From the NCBI GenBank assembly GCA_947561715.1, contig OX387199.1, forward strand, positions 14,947,001 to 15,011,000: a stretch of DNA of 64,000 bases, written 5' to 3'. This stretch comes from Ascidia mentula. Its lineage: Eukaryota > Chordata > Ascidiacea > Phlebobranchia > Ascidiidae. The position numbers and the translations under genes are program-made. Shown piece after piece: positions 26,648-39,414 of this stretch (positions are counted from its first letter, which is position 1; every line of letters begins with the position of its first letter). The notes beneath the pieces were generated by a model. It searched no databases. It worked only from the letters and a program-made list of their open reading frames with translations, and was not told where the DNA came from.

Positions 26648-28364
26648 ATGCCGAACATGGAATGTAAGTGTGCCCCTTGAGTTCTCTTAAATCAGCGTTT
26701 TGTCATTATAATGTGTTTTTCATGCAGCATGCTTGTTTGAGCTGAAAATGGCAACTAAAAGTCTTCTAAGAGAAAGCAAAAGATGTGAAAAAGAGGAAAA
26801 GGCACAAAAACTAAAGCTTAAACAAGCTATCTCCAAAAACAACATGGAGGTGATACTACAGTCAGTAGAGTAGAGTCTAGTGCAGAGTTTCTTAACCCTT
26901 CCACACTGGACCACAGAAATTTAAAAACAATTTTTTACGAGTTATTTCTTAAAATCTTAATATCAATAACTAAATAAACACAAGAGGTTTTCTTGCAATA
27001 TATATATACCTGTATGTATATATATGTATGTTTCAGGATATGTTGTTTGTATAGCCTGATAGTGGCTATACTTACTTAGCATGAAAAATCCTTAAACAAA
27101 CACCAAGTGCCATTAAAAATCTTAAAAATGAACTAGTTAAGAAATCTGTAAAAAAAATTATTATTTCATGATCGTTGCAGGGTGCAAAAATACATGCGGA
27201 AAATGCCATTCGACAAAAAAATCAAGCTCTTAACTTTCTTCGAATGAGTGCAAGAGTGGATGCAATTACGTCCAGAGTTCAAACAGCTATTCAAATGAAA
27301 AGTGTAAGCATCAAATATTTTCTTTATTTTTATAACAGAATCTGATGATGAATTAAAGGACCATTTATTCTTTCATTTGTGTGAAATTAAGTGTCAAAAA
27401 ATGTTTTGAACGTTTTGTGTAAGAGGAAATACATATAAATATTAATAAGAGATGAATTGTTTGACAAAGTACCAATCAATAAAGGTCATGTAATGCTTGG
27501 GCTTTGATTCAATTTGGATTACACTTTGACCTTTTGTACTTTATGGGTTTTAGGTCACAAAGAATATGTCAAGCGTGACAAAGAACATGGAGGCAACGAT
27601 GCGATCGATGAATCTGGAAAAGGTTAAACTTATTTTAAGCTTTTCAAATTTGTATGATTACATTTTACATTTATGCACACATTAGCTAAAGTTAGAGTGA
27701 AATGAGTTTCTTCTTCATGATATAATTTTTATTGCAGATTTCTCAAATGATGGACCGGTTCGAAAAACAATTTGAAAACTTGGACATTCAATCCCAATAC
27801 ATGGAGAATGCTATGAGTGGAACTACTCAACAATTTGCGCCTGAAGATGAAGTTAGAAACCTTATGCAGAAGACTGCAGATGAAGCTGGGTACATACTAA
27901 CAACCTATTATAAGTGTAGCACAGTTACTTCAACAAACAAAAGAGTTATAATGTCACAAACAAAATTATTTTTATGTTATGCCTTGCATTCACGCAAGGT
28001 GAGGTCAGGTTCCTGACTTGAATGTATGTAATTGTTTTGCACTAAATTAGTTTTATGCAAGATCAGTATAATGTAACATACAGTGGATATCCTTTATATG
28101 TATAAGTTGCCAGATTGTATTTATACTGGAAATTGTGGGTAAGTGTATGTATGAGAGTTAAAGATTGTTCTTTACTCCAGCTTATTCATGACTAATTCAA
28201 GTGTGAAAATATGATTTACATGCTTTTCATAATACTTTGTGCATCTGTTTAGCATTGAAATGAATATGGAGCTGCCAGGTGCTGGTTCTACCTCCCTTGC
28301 TGCCAGTTCAACCACAAATGAACAAGACGAACTTTCCCAGAGATTGGCTCGTCTTCGAGACTAA
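26648..28364 (+). CDS. CHMP1: CHMP1, ESCRT-III subunit (charged multivesicular body protein 1)
   Basis: Cytosolic ESCRT-III protein that assembles on membranes for multivesicular-body sorting, abscission and related scission, and recruits VPS4/spastin-type AAA ATPases. Six exons (26648-26663, 26728-26849, 27181-27303, 27554-27622, 27738-27889, 28253-28364) join to 197 aa, the usual CHMP1 length. Diagnostic stretches are HAENAIRQKNQALNFLRMSA (about 57-76), the helical VTKNM...MNLEKI segment, a QMMDRFEKQFENLDIQ stretch and an acidic linker. The C-terminal MIM1 motif is DELSQRLARLRD. The first coding exon is only 16 bases. The start ATG is preceded by CATCAAG, a possible acceptor for a spliced or trans-spliced 5' leader (not provable here). 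The frame is intact and nothing is missing. The neighbouring receptor gene is convergent, so no shared regulation is implied. Confidence 0.97.
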
Positions 28365-29863
28365 AAATCATCAGCTTTTGTACAATGCACTTTTATGAAG
28401 ATTTGTTTTATGTTCTCAACTGTACCGCAAATACGCAGTCAATACTCTTTTACAAGTTTTCATATTTACCGCTTGAAATGAGCTTTGATTGTACTGTATT
28501 GTTACCAGTTTTTGAAGTTATGGGCCTGGTGACTGCAAACTCCAACTCTGTTTAAATATTATGAAAATTCACCCACTCCACAAGCCCTGACAGCATTTTG
28601 AATTTATCCTGTACATATGGTTAACCTTCGAAATAATAGTCTTCGAGGTTTTGTCTTGCTGCTGAAATGCGTGTTAAGACCAATATTACTAAATGGTAAT
28701 CTGGTATTTCTGGTGTAACAATTTCAAACCATCCAGCTCATCAGTGGTGTTGTTGGTGTGTGCGCTAAACACCACTAAATGTTCTGGATATAATCAGCAT
28801 GTTGTTTGGCTGTACTTAAAAAAAACTTGTGTTTGCTCAGCAGTTTTTGGCAGTCTTGCACAAAAGCGCTGACGATTTTCGCCATAGGGTATTGAGCACT
28901 ACATGAAAAAATTGCCGAGATTAAAAATCACTACTTTTAGGCGTTAGTGGCGCCAATAGAAAACAGCAACGTGACAGAATAACTTGTATAACCGCCCATC
29001 TCCAGGGTTTTGTTACCAACACCAAAAAAGTGTCACTTTTTTGATGACGTCAGAATAGTCGCGAAAGCCATGACGTTTTGCGAAAAATTTACCAATTGAC
29101 TTCATAATGCGCTTGGTTTGTCAGAAAACCAAACTGTAACGTGCTTGTGTAGTTTGACTTGTTCCCATGCTTATGTTATAAAATGCCCAGAAACGTTTTA
29201 GAATTAGTGGTCTATCAATCACACAGCCTATTCGGAGTTATCCAAGGCCCCCAAACGCAAAAACGGCCCCGGGAGGGAACCACTACTGTAGCTTCATCTT
29301 CAACAAAAAAACATGCTCCCGCTTTTTTAGATTTATTATATGCAAAACAATGAATTTGGCATGATAATTTGCCGCCGTAAAATTGTATGTACAGACACTA
29401 ACAAAACATGTATAACGAGCACCAACAAGTTAATAAAAAAAATAACTGTACTTGTTCTGGCATTCAATAACTTAACTGTCGCAAAAAAAAAACTTAATAA
29501 TACACTGCGTATACATAAAAAAGTTGAAAAAACCTTGTTGGCGATTCAAACAACTTATGATGTCCAAAATGACAACTGTGAATAAAAATATCGATTAAGT
29601 ATAAAATTGTGGCCCGCTTAAATCAGGGTGTGCAAAGTTTAAAGCCCACACCATTAGTGAGTTCGGCGCCACTGTGTCATAAACGAAAGGGCACGGCCGA
29701 TCTTAGATATTATTAACCGAAATGGGCGCGCTTTAAAAGGCGCAATTTACCATTGAAGCCAAAGAAGGTCCTGCATTTCGTCTAGGAACGACTCCACGAA
29801 AGGCTGATGTACCAATTCGTAGGTTAACAACTACAAGGTATATACGTTTGTGATGGACTTCAG
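28365..29863. other. convergent 3' region of CHMP1 and the cytokine receptor
   Basis: The CHMP1 3' UTR and that of the minus-strand receptor must both fall in these 1.5 kb. For the receptor, a minus-strand AATAAA (TTTATT at 29332-29337) is a candidate polyadenylation signal about 530 bases downstream of its stop. I could not assign one for CHMP1 with confidence. Open frames at 29159-29585 have no recognisable features. Confidence 0.4.
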
Positions 29864-32800
29864 TTAAACATTTGTGTTGATTTTGGGAAACATTTTCTGT
29901 AGAGCTGTAAACTCCAGGTAATTGGAACTGGCGTAATCACGCATGGAACCCGGTCGGAAAAATGCGTTTTCATCGGACGGTGGTAACTCTGATTCTGCTT
30001 CACGAGTATTATCGCACGTTGGCAATACTTGGACATCGTGTTTGGATTTGGGACTTTCTGTTTGAATGCCATGTGTAGTAGCTGTGGGTACTTCGTGTAC
30101 TAGTTGTGGTTCTTCAATCTGATGAGAACATTTGGCTTTGTTTGGCGTCACAGTGCTCTTGTGCCATCTATGCGCTAGCCAAACACGGCTGTTGTGACCA
30201 AAGCCAAACAACTCCATTGGAGATGACGGGGGTGACTCATCAGAGAATGACGACCAGTCCAAAGGATATCCTGAGTCAGCAGATCGGCACGAATCGGAAC
30301 GACTGCGCACCTGTTCTGTTCTTGTACAGCATCGAGGACAACACTGGCTTCTTCCGTGGCAAACGTGAACCTCCGCGTCACTTTCGTCAACCAGAGAAGG
30401 CCCATGACCAGTTGACAGTTGACCGTGTTCATCATGTGCACCAAATATGCTCAAATACCCAAACGAGTGCATTCGCTTGCGCCGGTTGATGCGTCTTTGA
30501 TAAAGAGAAGATCGTTTGGGTCTGGCCCTGTTTCTTCGCAGTGAAATCACCCTGGAGGAGTCACAACTTTGCTGACCTGGTTCGGATACGTGATTGTCCG
30601 CACTTTCAACTGAACTGGAACGATTAATAGGAAACTCAAACTTTCTATTAAAACCGATGGCATCGTGAGGAGATTGCACCTCGGTGATGTATGTTGGATT
30701 TTCCATTTCGTATTGACGTGTGCGGATTCTACCGACGGTATTTTGTATCGCCACAGTCCCGGGGTCATCAAGAAAAACATCATCCATAGAAGAACCCGGA
30801 GTTGTTCGAAGATTTGAAACTTTATCCTCTAAGCAGGTTTCCAGGACTCCGTTTCTACATGATCTCATTTGCAAACTGCGCGATAGCTCCTGCTCCACTG
30901 TGGTGTATTCAAAACTTTGGAAGTTGTGCCTGGTGTTGGTGCTGCAGCAGGGTTCGGTGTTGCTGTTTTTCAACGAAGATGTTGAGCACTGTGAACCACT
31001 TGATCCATGGACGTCCACTTTGCACGTATGGACTGGCGTATTGTCTTCCGGAGGTGTGTTCTGTGGTCCAGGGTAGTGACTGATGTTCGCGCTCGCCGCA
31101 TTACGAATATACATAAAGTCGTTCTCGGAACTTGTATCAGCGTTCACAACGATAGGGATTGAAGGACTCTCCCGACCATCGCTGAATAGCGAAGCAATCG
31201 CGAAAACGCTGTCACCGTCGTCTTCGTAATCTGTGGATATATGACAAACATAAGCTGTGAGAACAGATTTACATAGTTTTTACAATTGAAACATGAAACG
31301 AAATGACCAAACAAATCAGTCCGTATACATCGCTGTACAATCTTCAATTATTTTGAAAATACCCTTAGTTAAACTTACCAGCGGGGACGAACGACGGTGA
31401 AGCATGTGCGCATAATGGCGAAAACGCATCAACATATTCCGGTTCGTCAGAATGAAACTCATCAAAGCGAGATGTTCCGGTCATTGAAGTATCTTCAAAA
31501 GCTTTTTCCAAATCTCGCAATATTTCAACCTTTGCAAAACATTTCATGTACTTCTATACTATTTTTACAATATGTTCCTACGTGAAAAATTTAACTGTAT
31601 GTCAGCATCCTGCATTATATTATTTATGTAGTGTCATGCTTCACAGCACATCATCAAACACTCCGACAAAATCTTCCTTGCGTTAAATTTTTTGGCATGT
31701 TTCGTTTGTTCACTAAATTTTTTTGCTCCAAGTATATTTTTAAAAAAGTTTTTTTAAAACAATTTCCGAAGGTTTCCCAATGCGTTCCAAGTTAGAAATG
31801 CTCGTGCCCTTACCAGCTTGTCCGGAAGTTTCATATCCCGTTTAAAGAAGCGCTCGTAAGCCATTTTCAGCTTGTACACTGTGACTCCAAGCAACAGCAC
31901 ACCGATAGTCAACGTAACACCAAGAATAATAATAAACTTCGGTCGATTGTCACCAAGGCCTAAAAAAACATAAAGTTTATGTGATAAAGTAATTTGTGTC
32001 TTAGCGCAAACAACATTTTACGACTGGTGGTTTCTGCAAGTCATGGTATATAGTAAGGCGCCTATAGTAAGAAAAGGTCGAACACTTTTTTATATTTTGC
32101 CTGAATAAATTTTTTTACAAAAAATTAAATGCAGTGCCCGACACATTTGAGTAAAATGCCGCTAACAACCTATCCCTGAAAAGGGTAACAAGCTCTGTCA
32201 TGAAAATGACAATAAAAAACAACTGTAAAGGAGCCGTTTCTTTAAAAACTCGGGCAAAAAATATAATCAAACAATCTGTACGTTGTTTGTATTTTATCCG
32301 CGTCTTATAGCATGGCGGTGAATTTAGCTTTCTTTTGTTTACGGTTACCTGTCGGAAATTCCTATACAACTGCTGCTTGTATACGGCTTCTGTTGTTTTA
32401 CAGTTATAAGTTACGATAGTATACTGTACAATAGAACTATATGGGCGAGATGGCAGGTAATATGTCGATTGTCATGGATCTTAAATGCAACTTCAACTAT
32501 GGCTATAACGGTATTAGCACTTGAGTGTAACCCACTGTAATTGTTTATATATGTCTTGTTGTTTACCTTCCGGCATCTGCACGGTTTTGCAAACACTTCT
32601 CCAGTCGCTTTTGTATGAGGCATCATCGAACAACCGCATTTTGACACACATGTAAGCATTTTGCTTTGGCTTGCCGAATAACTTTAGAGTTATCAAGGTC
32701 CTGTTGAAGCTAGCTCGCCTTTCCTACAATATAAACATAAAGCTGTGTTTTGTTGTTACTTCAGCTGGGAACAAACCACACATCATGTACATCAAATGAG

Positions 32801-35800
32801 GTAAATTTTGCATTTCTAATGCATGTTAAAAGGATTTTTTTCATTAAACTTTCAAAAAACAAGAAAATTGCACTTTCCCGCTTCGGTTAATAAGTCCACA
32901 ATAGCCTAATGACAATGAAAGCGTTGCAAGTCTTTGTGGATTGTGACATCACAATTAGCTGTAAAAAAGAAAAAATCTATTGTATGTGTATTCTTACTCT
33001 GGTGGGCTGACTGGTATCGTTCGGAGACCAGTACTCGATCATGTACATGAGTTTTTCATCGTAGTAGCAGTCGAGGGACTTGTTGGAAGGTGCTACGAGG
33101 TATGGCTTGTTCAAAATGCGAAGCTGGGTTTCCGAAAACACCCCGATGACGTCAAAAGATGGCGGGAGAAGTAAACCTAACAATTATCCAAATAATTATT
33201 ATACAGGGAATATCTACAATACACAACAAACGGAGAGTAAAATTACATTTCGAAACGATTTATTGGTCCCCGCATTGAAGTCAACATAACTTATAACTCC
33301 TTTTTGACAGGTTGGTGTACATCGAATGGAAATATATGTCAAATTTAATGTAATATATTCACTGAAATGCTACAGAGTAACATAAATCTAGCCAAAGGTT
33401 TTTGCCATAATAGACGTTTTGCCTGTACAAAAGCTAACAAAGTATCGATAACGAGGCTAAGGGCTTGTGACACAAGGTTTTTAAGAAAAAAAAACGACTG
33501 CTGGGTCATTACATTACCACCGAAAGCAATAGGCCCAGTGGTAAAATGTTCAACTTAATTTTATTTATACAGTAGAAAATAACAAAAAAATTACTGACCT
33601 GGAAGACGAAGTGGCGAGACAGTTTCAACCCAATCGCTGCACATTTTCTTGTGGTAAGTCAGGCAATCCCGGACTCGAAAGTTGAACTTCCCCATATTGG
33701 TGTAATCAGGACACTCCTTGTCGTATCGATCGTGTATTGGTTCGTAAACTCGACAGGAAGATCGTTTTGTTGGATGGCATCCACCCACTGGCTCCCAGAT
33801 TCTCCAGTCAAACGTCAAGCTGTCAAATTCAAGCGTCAAGTTTGGCTAAGGTGACGAGCATGGGTTTGCCGGCTAATTTGCATTACACTATCTGCAGTTC
33901 ACAATGCACATAGTAAATTATTGAAAATCTGAATTAAAATTGATGACACGGGGCTAGCGATTGGCGCATGCAACTACTAAAATTTTGTTTGAACATCAAC
34001 AGCAAGGAGAATAACCCTTACTCCATTAACTCGACTTCAAAGTAGTGATCGTCCAAGGCTTGTGGTGAACCCCAAAATACAGTGTGGTTGACGTTACTTG
34101 AAACAGCAGTTACTTGCTGAGGTCTGGGAATACCTGAGGCAAGAAGAAAGAGAATAATGTGATCGTTTGAACTCTTATCAACTTGGTTGGTTTGCAGTCG
34201 TAAAAAATTAGAAGGGTTTTGCTATTTCGTAACTATATAGCTTTCAAGTATAGGCGTTTGGCCTGCATTGCTCCTGCTTTGCTTGATGTATTTAACAATT
34301 GGCAGGATCACTTCATTGCGCAGGTTTTTACTCAGCAATCACAGCTATCGTATCGAGACTATTAGGTTAACAGGCTTTGACGCCCAGGCATTGCAGCCAA
34401 GCTGGATAAGTCACATTGTCCCGACTGATGCTGGGTTCTATTGGTATATTTGTATTTTACTTCCAAAACAGCATTGTGGCAAAACTAACTCCATTTTTTA
34501 CATCTTCCTGAGCTTCTGTAATGAATCCTATGTACTATTTTGTGACGTACCTGTTGAAGCGTTTTGCGCGCTGTAACATTTATGCGCGGTGCCTTGCAGC
34601 CGGAAACAGATTCGGAACACATCGGAGCTCCAAGAGCCGGACAGATCCAATAAATCAACATGTCGCTTGGTCGAAAAACTACCACTATAAACCTGAGAAA
34701 TATTTTCTAGCATGGATATTTTCGGTCCTGAACAATTCGAAGCAATACGCGCAATTACACTAGTTGGAAGTTGTATAGAATGCTACATTTCCACGAAATT
34801 TGCATAAATTACTGCCCTTGATTGGAATACAGCCCAGCTTACCCTTGATTGATTCGAGTTCTGAAAAATCCACCAGTACTCGACACTAACGCTCTGACAG
34901 GGCAGCTTCAAACAATGAAGAACAGCTGCAGTTTTCTGGAAGAGTCCAAGAAATTCGAGCGGGGATTGTCCTATAACAAAAATAATCGCATGACCCAAAA
35001 GAATAAACACGGTTCTTTGCAGCACATTATCTCATTCGTTGTGATGCAGCTGGAAATGTTGTGCGTTCTTCCCAATGACCCTTACACCACACAAAACGTT
35101 GTACCAACCAGCCGAGAAACGAATCCAAGTTGCGTGCAAACGATACTAAAAATTGCCCTCCCGCAATGAAACAAATACGGTGAAACTTTTCTGTTTCGTG
35201 TTACGATTGAGGTAGTATGAAACTGATTTAAGGAACCAGTATTACGCTTAGCTTGGATAATTTCATAGTCAAATTTTACTAACTATTTATTGCACGGATC
35301 ATTGAATGTCTTTTAATCGATCAACTAATTGATGACAAGATGTACATATATTACATATTGGTCATATGGTTTTCCGCAGCTATCACGTGCACTTACCCTG
35401 CTTGTTTTGACAGCGGGGGGGCAATAGTGGTTATAGGTTGGAATCAGACCTGCCCACGGAGTCGCTATTTCGACATTTAACATGCAATAGAAACATTAAG
35501 GACCTAATTGCTCTGAAGTTCCTCATACACAACGCGAGCGCGGCCACAAGAAGACTTGATCCCTCCCCGTTGGAACTCGCGCGTCGACGCGCTGTCAAAG
35601 CTGTCGGGCTGCCGGCAAAATGTCGACTTCAGCGCTCGGGTTTCTGCTTGAGCGCGAAAAACTTTACCCCGCAGTCCGGTTGACGATTGCAATTTGAAGC
35701 CTTAATGACTTGTTTCGAGTCAACGCCTCCGCTATATATATATGCCGCATCTGATTGCTTGAAAATGGGGTTGTGTTAAGGCTGCACGATTATTGAAGCA

Positions 35801-36875
35801 GCTTCGCGTTAAGTGAATATCAAGTTTTTTTTGAGGGGTTAAGTTACAACTTCTTGGTTTTAAATTTGGACTTGTAAATGTGCTAGTTTGCAGCGGGACG
35901 ACTTTTCCTTGAGCGTGCATTGGAAAGCAGATAGAAGCGTTTCTTCATATCTTAAACCAAACACATTACAAATCAACATTTTGTTTAGTATTTTATAATC
36001 ACGGTTATCACATTTCATGGTTGCACGTTTACCAAATAGGATATTTTTAATCACAAAACAAATCCCGAAAATTGCGACACAATTCTGGAAAACTCTTATG
36101 CAAACAAGAAGGAATAAAAATTCACAGCCATCATCTCATTAGGAAAAGAAAACAACTTCAAGGCAAGGCATGTGTGTAATTCTGGTGACGAAGCTAGCCC
36201 CTGTACCGTGCACACGCAATATGCCACGTCCTATGATCACAACAATAAGTACAGCATATACCTCTGTACATAGGAAGTCACACGTTTCCTGACCCTACAT
36301 GCTTGCAAGCAACAATACCTTCTACATTTTGATTGAAATTCCGTATAGACTTGTTTACCAGCTCTGGTTACACGTATGAACGTTATTATGTGTGATACTA
36401 CATATTTTCAAACCTGAAGTTGACCCAGTTATTTAACGTCTAAAATCTGAGGTAAATTTTTAGTTGATTAAATGAGACATATGCTATGGGCCTTGCTTAC
36501 TTACAAAGGTGATATTTGTAATGTTTAATGGTACAGCCTTTACTGATAAGTACATTCGGATGTACAAACGGTCATGTGTTGAAAAACAATCAATACAGTT
36601 ATCTGAAAGATTCGGGTTAATTACTTGTAAATCGTAACGTATGCATCAATTGTAAAATAAACACAGCTAAAACTTTATTGAGCATACACAAATTTAATTG
36701 TGCCTACATTTTTACTCCCAGAACATGTGAAACAAGAAGTAAAACAGCAATAATTATTGTAAAATATATTTTGGAAAAAAAGGGCCTTACCTTTCACAGG
36801 ATAATCTTCAGTCCCTACGACGCAAGAAATAACTCCAAACCACACACAAAGTTGAAGCAAAGTTCCTCTCCGCAT
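29864..36875 (-). CDS. class II-like cytokine receptor (two FN3-like domains, TM, long tail)
   Basis: Type I membrane receptor of 805 aa. Eight exons: 36791-36875, 34022-34133, 33599-33819, 32998-33176, 32567-32723, 31814-31959, 31379-31529, 29864-31230; all phases agree. Residues 1-21 are a signal peptide. D1 starts GIPRPQQVTAVSS and ends FRVRD...CSDWVETVSP, the class II layout. D2 includes MIEYWSP and AYMCVKMRLFDDASYKSDW followed by CKTV, resembling IL-10R2 D2. The TM helix is at about 259-282. The juxtamembrane KLPDKLVEILRDLEK resembles the class II box (LPxxL) that binds JAKs. The tail is Ser-rich with about ten tyrosines and a SADSGYPLDW segment; no YxxQ motif is present. The exon layout (D1 on two, D2 on two, TM on one) matches class II receptors. 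The acceptors at 31529 and 33819 are my choices; 31529 could instead be 31553, adding eight residues. Ligand unknown. Confidence 0.8.
34298..34399 (+). repeat. dispersed ~100-bp repeat, copy 2
   Basis: Direct copy of the element seen inverted at 4400-4500. It lies in the first intron of the cytokine receptor gene. Similarity to the third, partial copy (54579-54620) continues rightwards through GCAGCCAAGCTGGAT to about 34412. Confidence 0.6.
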
Positions 36876-37753
36876 TTGGAAGTCAAATCACTTCGGCAAT
36901 AAATTTGACGTAATTGTCGTTTTAAAATCAAACTACCTTGGAAACAAATATAATGTTAACACGATATTTCCTTTTTTTGGCGTTTTAATAGAGCCTAAAT
37001 TGGCGACAAACTTAAGGCATGTAATGCAACAATGTTTCACGGCACCACTTTTGACAACATACAGCTACAGAAAAGCCGCTAGAACTTTAGAATACTGAAC
37101 GTGAATATCTGTTTAGCTATAAGAAATAAATGATAGGGTTTCACATTCCTGCATCTGCAATTTATTTTCGCCAAACTTTAGCTTCAAGCTTAACTTTGTA
37201 GCAGCCTTAATTCCGCCCTCACAAACAAACTCGCAACCCTTTTCCACGTTAGTTATAGTCTCGTGTTGTTAGCTATATCAGCTATCATCAGGCCCGGAGT
37301 ACGATCACCCGAACGCATTGTTTCTCGCACTGAACAGGAAAAAGACGTCGAGCGTTTGGCAAAGGGATTGTCGGACCCCCAGGGCGCCTCTGGAGCCACA
37401 CGCGCCTGAATTTCGAACAGCTTGTAGGCGAAACTTGTAGATTGTTGGTTTACATGTTCGCGTTGCACGTTTGGGGCGGAGATTATCCTACACCAAAGTT
37501 GTCCTATTGGGTTGTTCACACCCTCGTTCCATCAAATATTGTGTTTCACGGGACTCAAAGTTTATGTAGCCGACTTATGTTGACCGTTTATGCTGCACAA
37601 ACTGTTTTGAGTTGCGCACAGGCGGCGCGGTGCATTTGGCTTGACATGGTGTTGGCGCATCTAAAGTGAATTGCGCAATAGGTGCTTGTGGTTACGCAAT
37701 GCAATTGAAGACATTTTTTGTTTCTGTAAAAATGGAAAAAAAAAAATCTTATT

Positions 37754-38040
37754 GTAAGCTGCATACAGCAGATGGCCACTGTTTCGGGTCTCATCAGTGC
37801 AGCTGGCGTGACATCAGACGACTTTACTGACCAAACGACCAAGCACAGACTTCCACTTTGTGGTGACTATACAGTCACCGTCATCCGTTGGTCACCAAAC
37901 TAGGTGCAACTTTACGGAGCAAAGAAGATTGAAACACTACGGCCAAGAAATGCTCAACCAACAGTGCCGTCCGGTCCGTGTATAACAATAATCATATGAG
38001 ACCTTTAGGTCGAAACAGTGGCCATCTGCATGCAGCTTAC
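37754..38040. mobile_element. inverted-repeat element, family with GAAAC/GACC core, copy 1
   Basis: The left arm (37754-37786, GTAAGCTGCATACAGCAGATGG...) is matched inversely by the right arm (38011-38040, ...CCATCTGCATGCAGCTTAC), allowing a 3-base indel. It is non-coding inside. Each arm carries CGAAACAGTGGCCATCTG next to a GACC/GGTC stem. Related copies are at 49194-49293 and 63459-63499. Confidence 0.65.
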
Positions 38041-39164
38041 ACAATTCATAATATTGGCTCCATTTTGTTTAAAAATCTTCGTATTCAAGTTTAATAGAAC
38101 TCACATGTATGGGAATCTCCCGACAGTTTTATGACAACAAAGACTTGGTATCTGATTTTTTAACAAGTTATATAAGAGAAAACCTAAGTCCTTCGTCTCT
38201 TTGTTGTTTTTTATATATGGCCTATAATTCGCTTATAATTTGGCATCATCAGTATCACTTATTCAAATATTCAAGTTTAACTACGATGTCATAACAAACT
38301 ATAGGTATATAATACAAAACTTATATCCAAAAGATTGGTGATTTCTATACGGAAAGTTTGGTGATTTCTGTACTTATCGACGTCTAAATATGTGAAAAAA
38401 ACGTATTTACCTACCACATTACGAGCGACAGCGATTCAATGGATTGAAGATTTACAAGAAATCCATTCTTTCATCTTACGCCATTTTTTGGTGAGGAAAT
38501 ACAAACAGCCACGCAAGTGCGCCAGAGAGCTAACATACACTTCCATACTTTACATGATTGTATGTTACGAAATATACGTCTTGCTGAGACAGTTATTAAT
38601 ATGACATATTTTTATTAAAAGCGATGATTGCATAACTCTAAATAAAGTTTACTTTATTTGACTTTAGCTCTATTCTTTATTTTGGACCTTTGCTTTGTAT
38701 ACCACTGTTTGATTTTGCGTCAAATTAATAACCGAAAAGAACAAATTAAAACCTAGAATATTACAAAATTGCTTCGTTTATGCTTGTAATTTTTGAAGAA
38801 AATCCTATATTTTCTTCTATTTAGCCAAGTGACCTCGGTTTGACCAAACATGTGCCTTCTCTAAGTAAGGACAGTTACATTTTGTTGTCTTACTCGATTT
38901 TCGAATGAGATGATGCGTTGTTGAAGTGGGGGTTGGGCTACATTGTAAGTGTGTACTTTTTGGGACAGGCAAATTGTCCTTAGGTCAAAAGTTAACGTGT
39001 CTTCAATCGACTTTTGATTTAATATATATTGCCATACAGATGTTACCGGGAAAATTTTGTTGTGTTTCGCAATCAAGAGTGTGCACTTTATCTCGTTATG
39101 AAATGGGTAAAATTAATGTACAAACTTTAAAATAATCTTGTACAATAGAAAATGAATAATAATG

Positions 39165-39414
39165 ATACCATTCTTGGACAAACGTGTGACGCACGTTTAT
39201 ATATACGGTGGTAATACAAACGTGCGTCACACGTTTGGCCAAGAATGGTATTGACAAACTTGTCCAAAAAGGTGGTAACTTATACTTCCACGAAGCTGTC
39301 TTCTGCCCCCAGCATTTTAACATTGACATTCATTCCCCTGTTTGCTATGTGTGATTTACCATTATTTCGGACAAGTTTGTCAATACCATTCTTGGGCAAA
39401 CGTGTGACGCACGT
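39165..39414. repeat. three-copy nested inverted repeat
   Basis: ATACCATTCTTGGACAAACG...GTGACGCACGTTT (39165-39198) is inverted at 39218-39251 with one or two mismatches. The 39219-39264 block, extended by TTGACAAACTTGTCC, is inverted again at 39369-39414. Two alternative cruciforms or hairpins are therefore possible. Likely remnants of a MITE that inserted more than once or duplicated an arm. Confidence 0.7.

Noticed and set aside
30106-31083. Plus-strand open frames of up to 127 codons
   Set aside because: They are antisense shadows of the long last exon of the cytokine receptor.
29864-36875. Class I cytokine receptor
   Set aside because: There is no WSxWS motif and no class I C-x-W pattern in D1; the D1-D2 linker and juxtamembrane box fit class II better.
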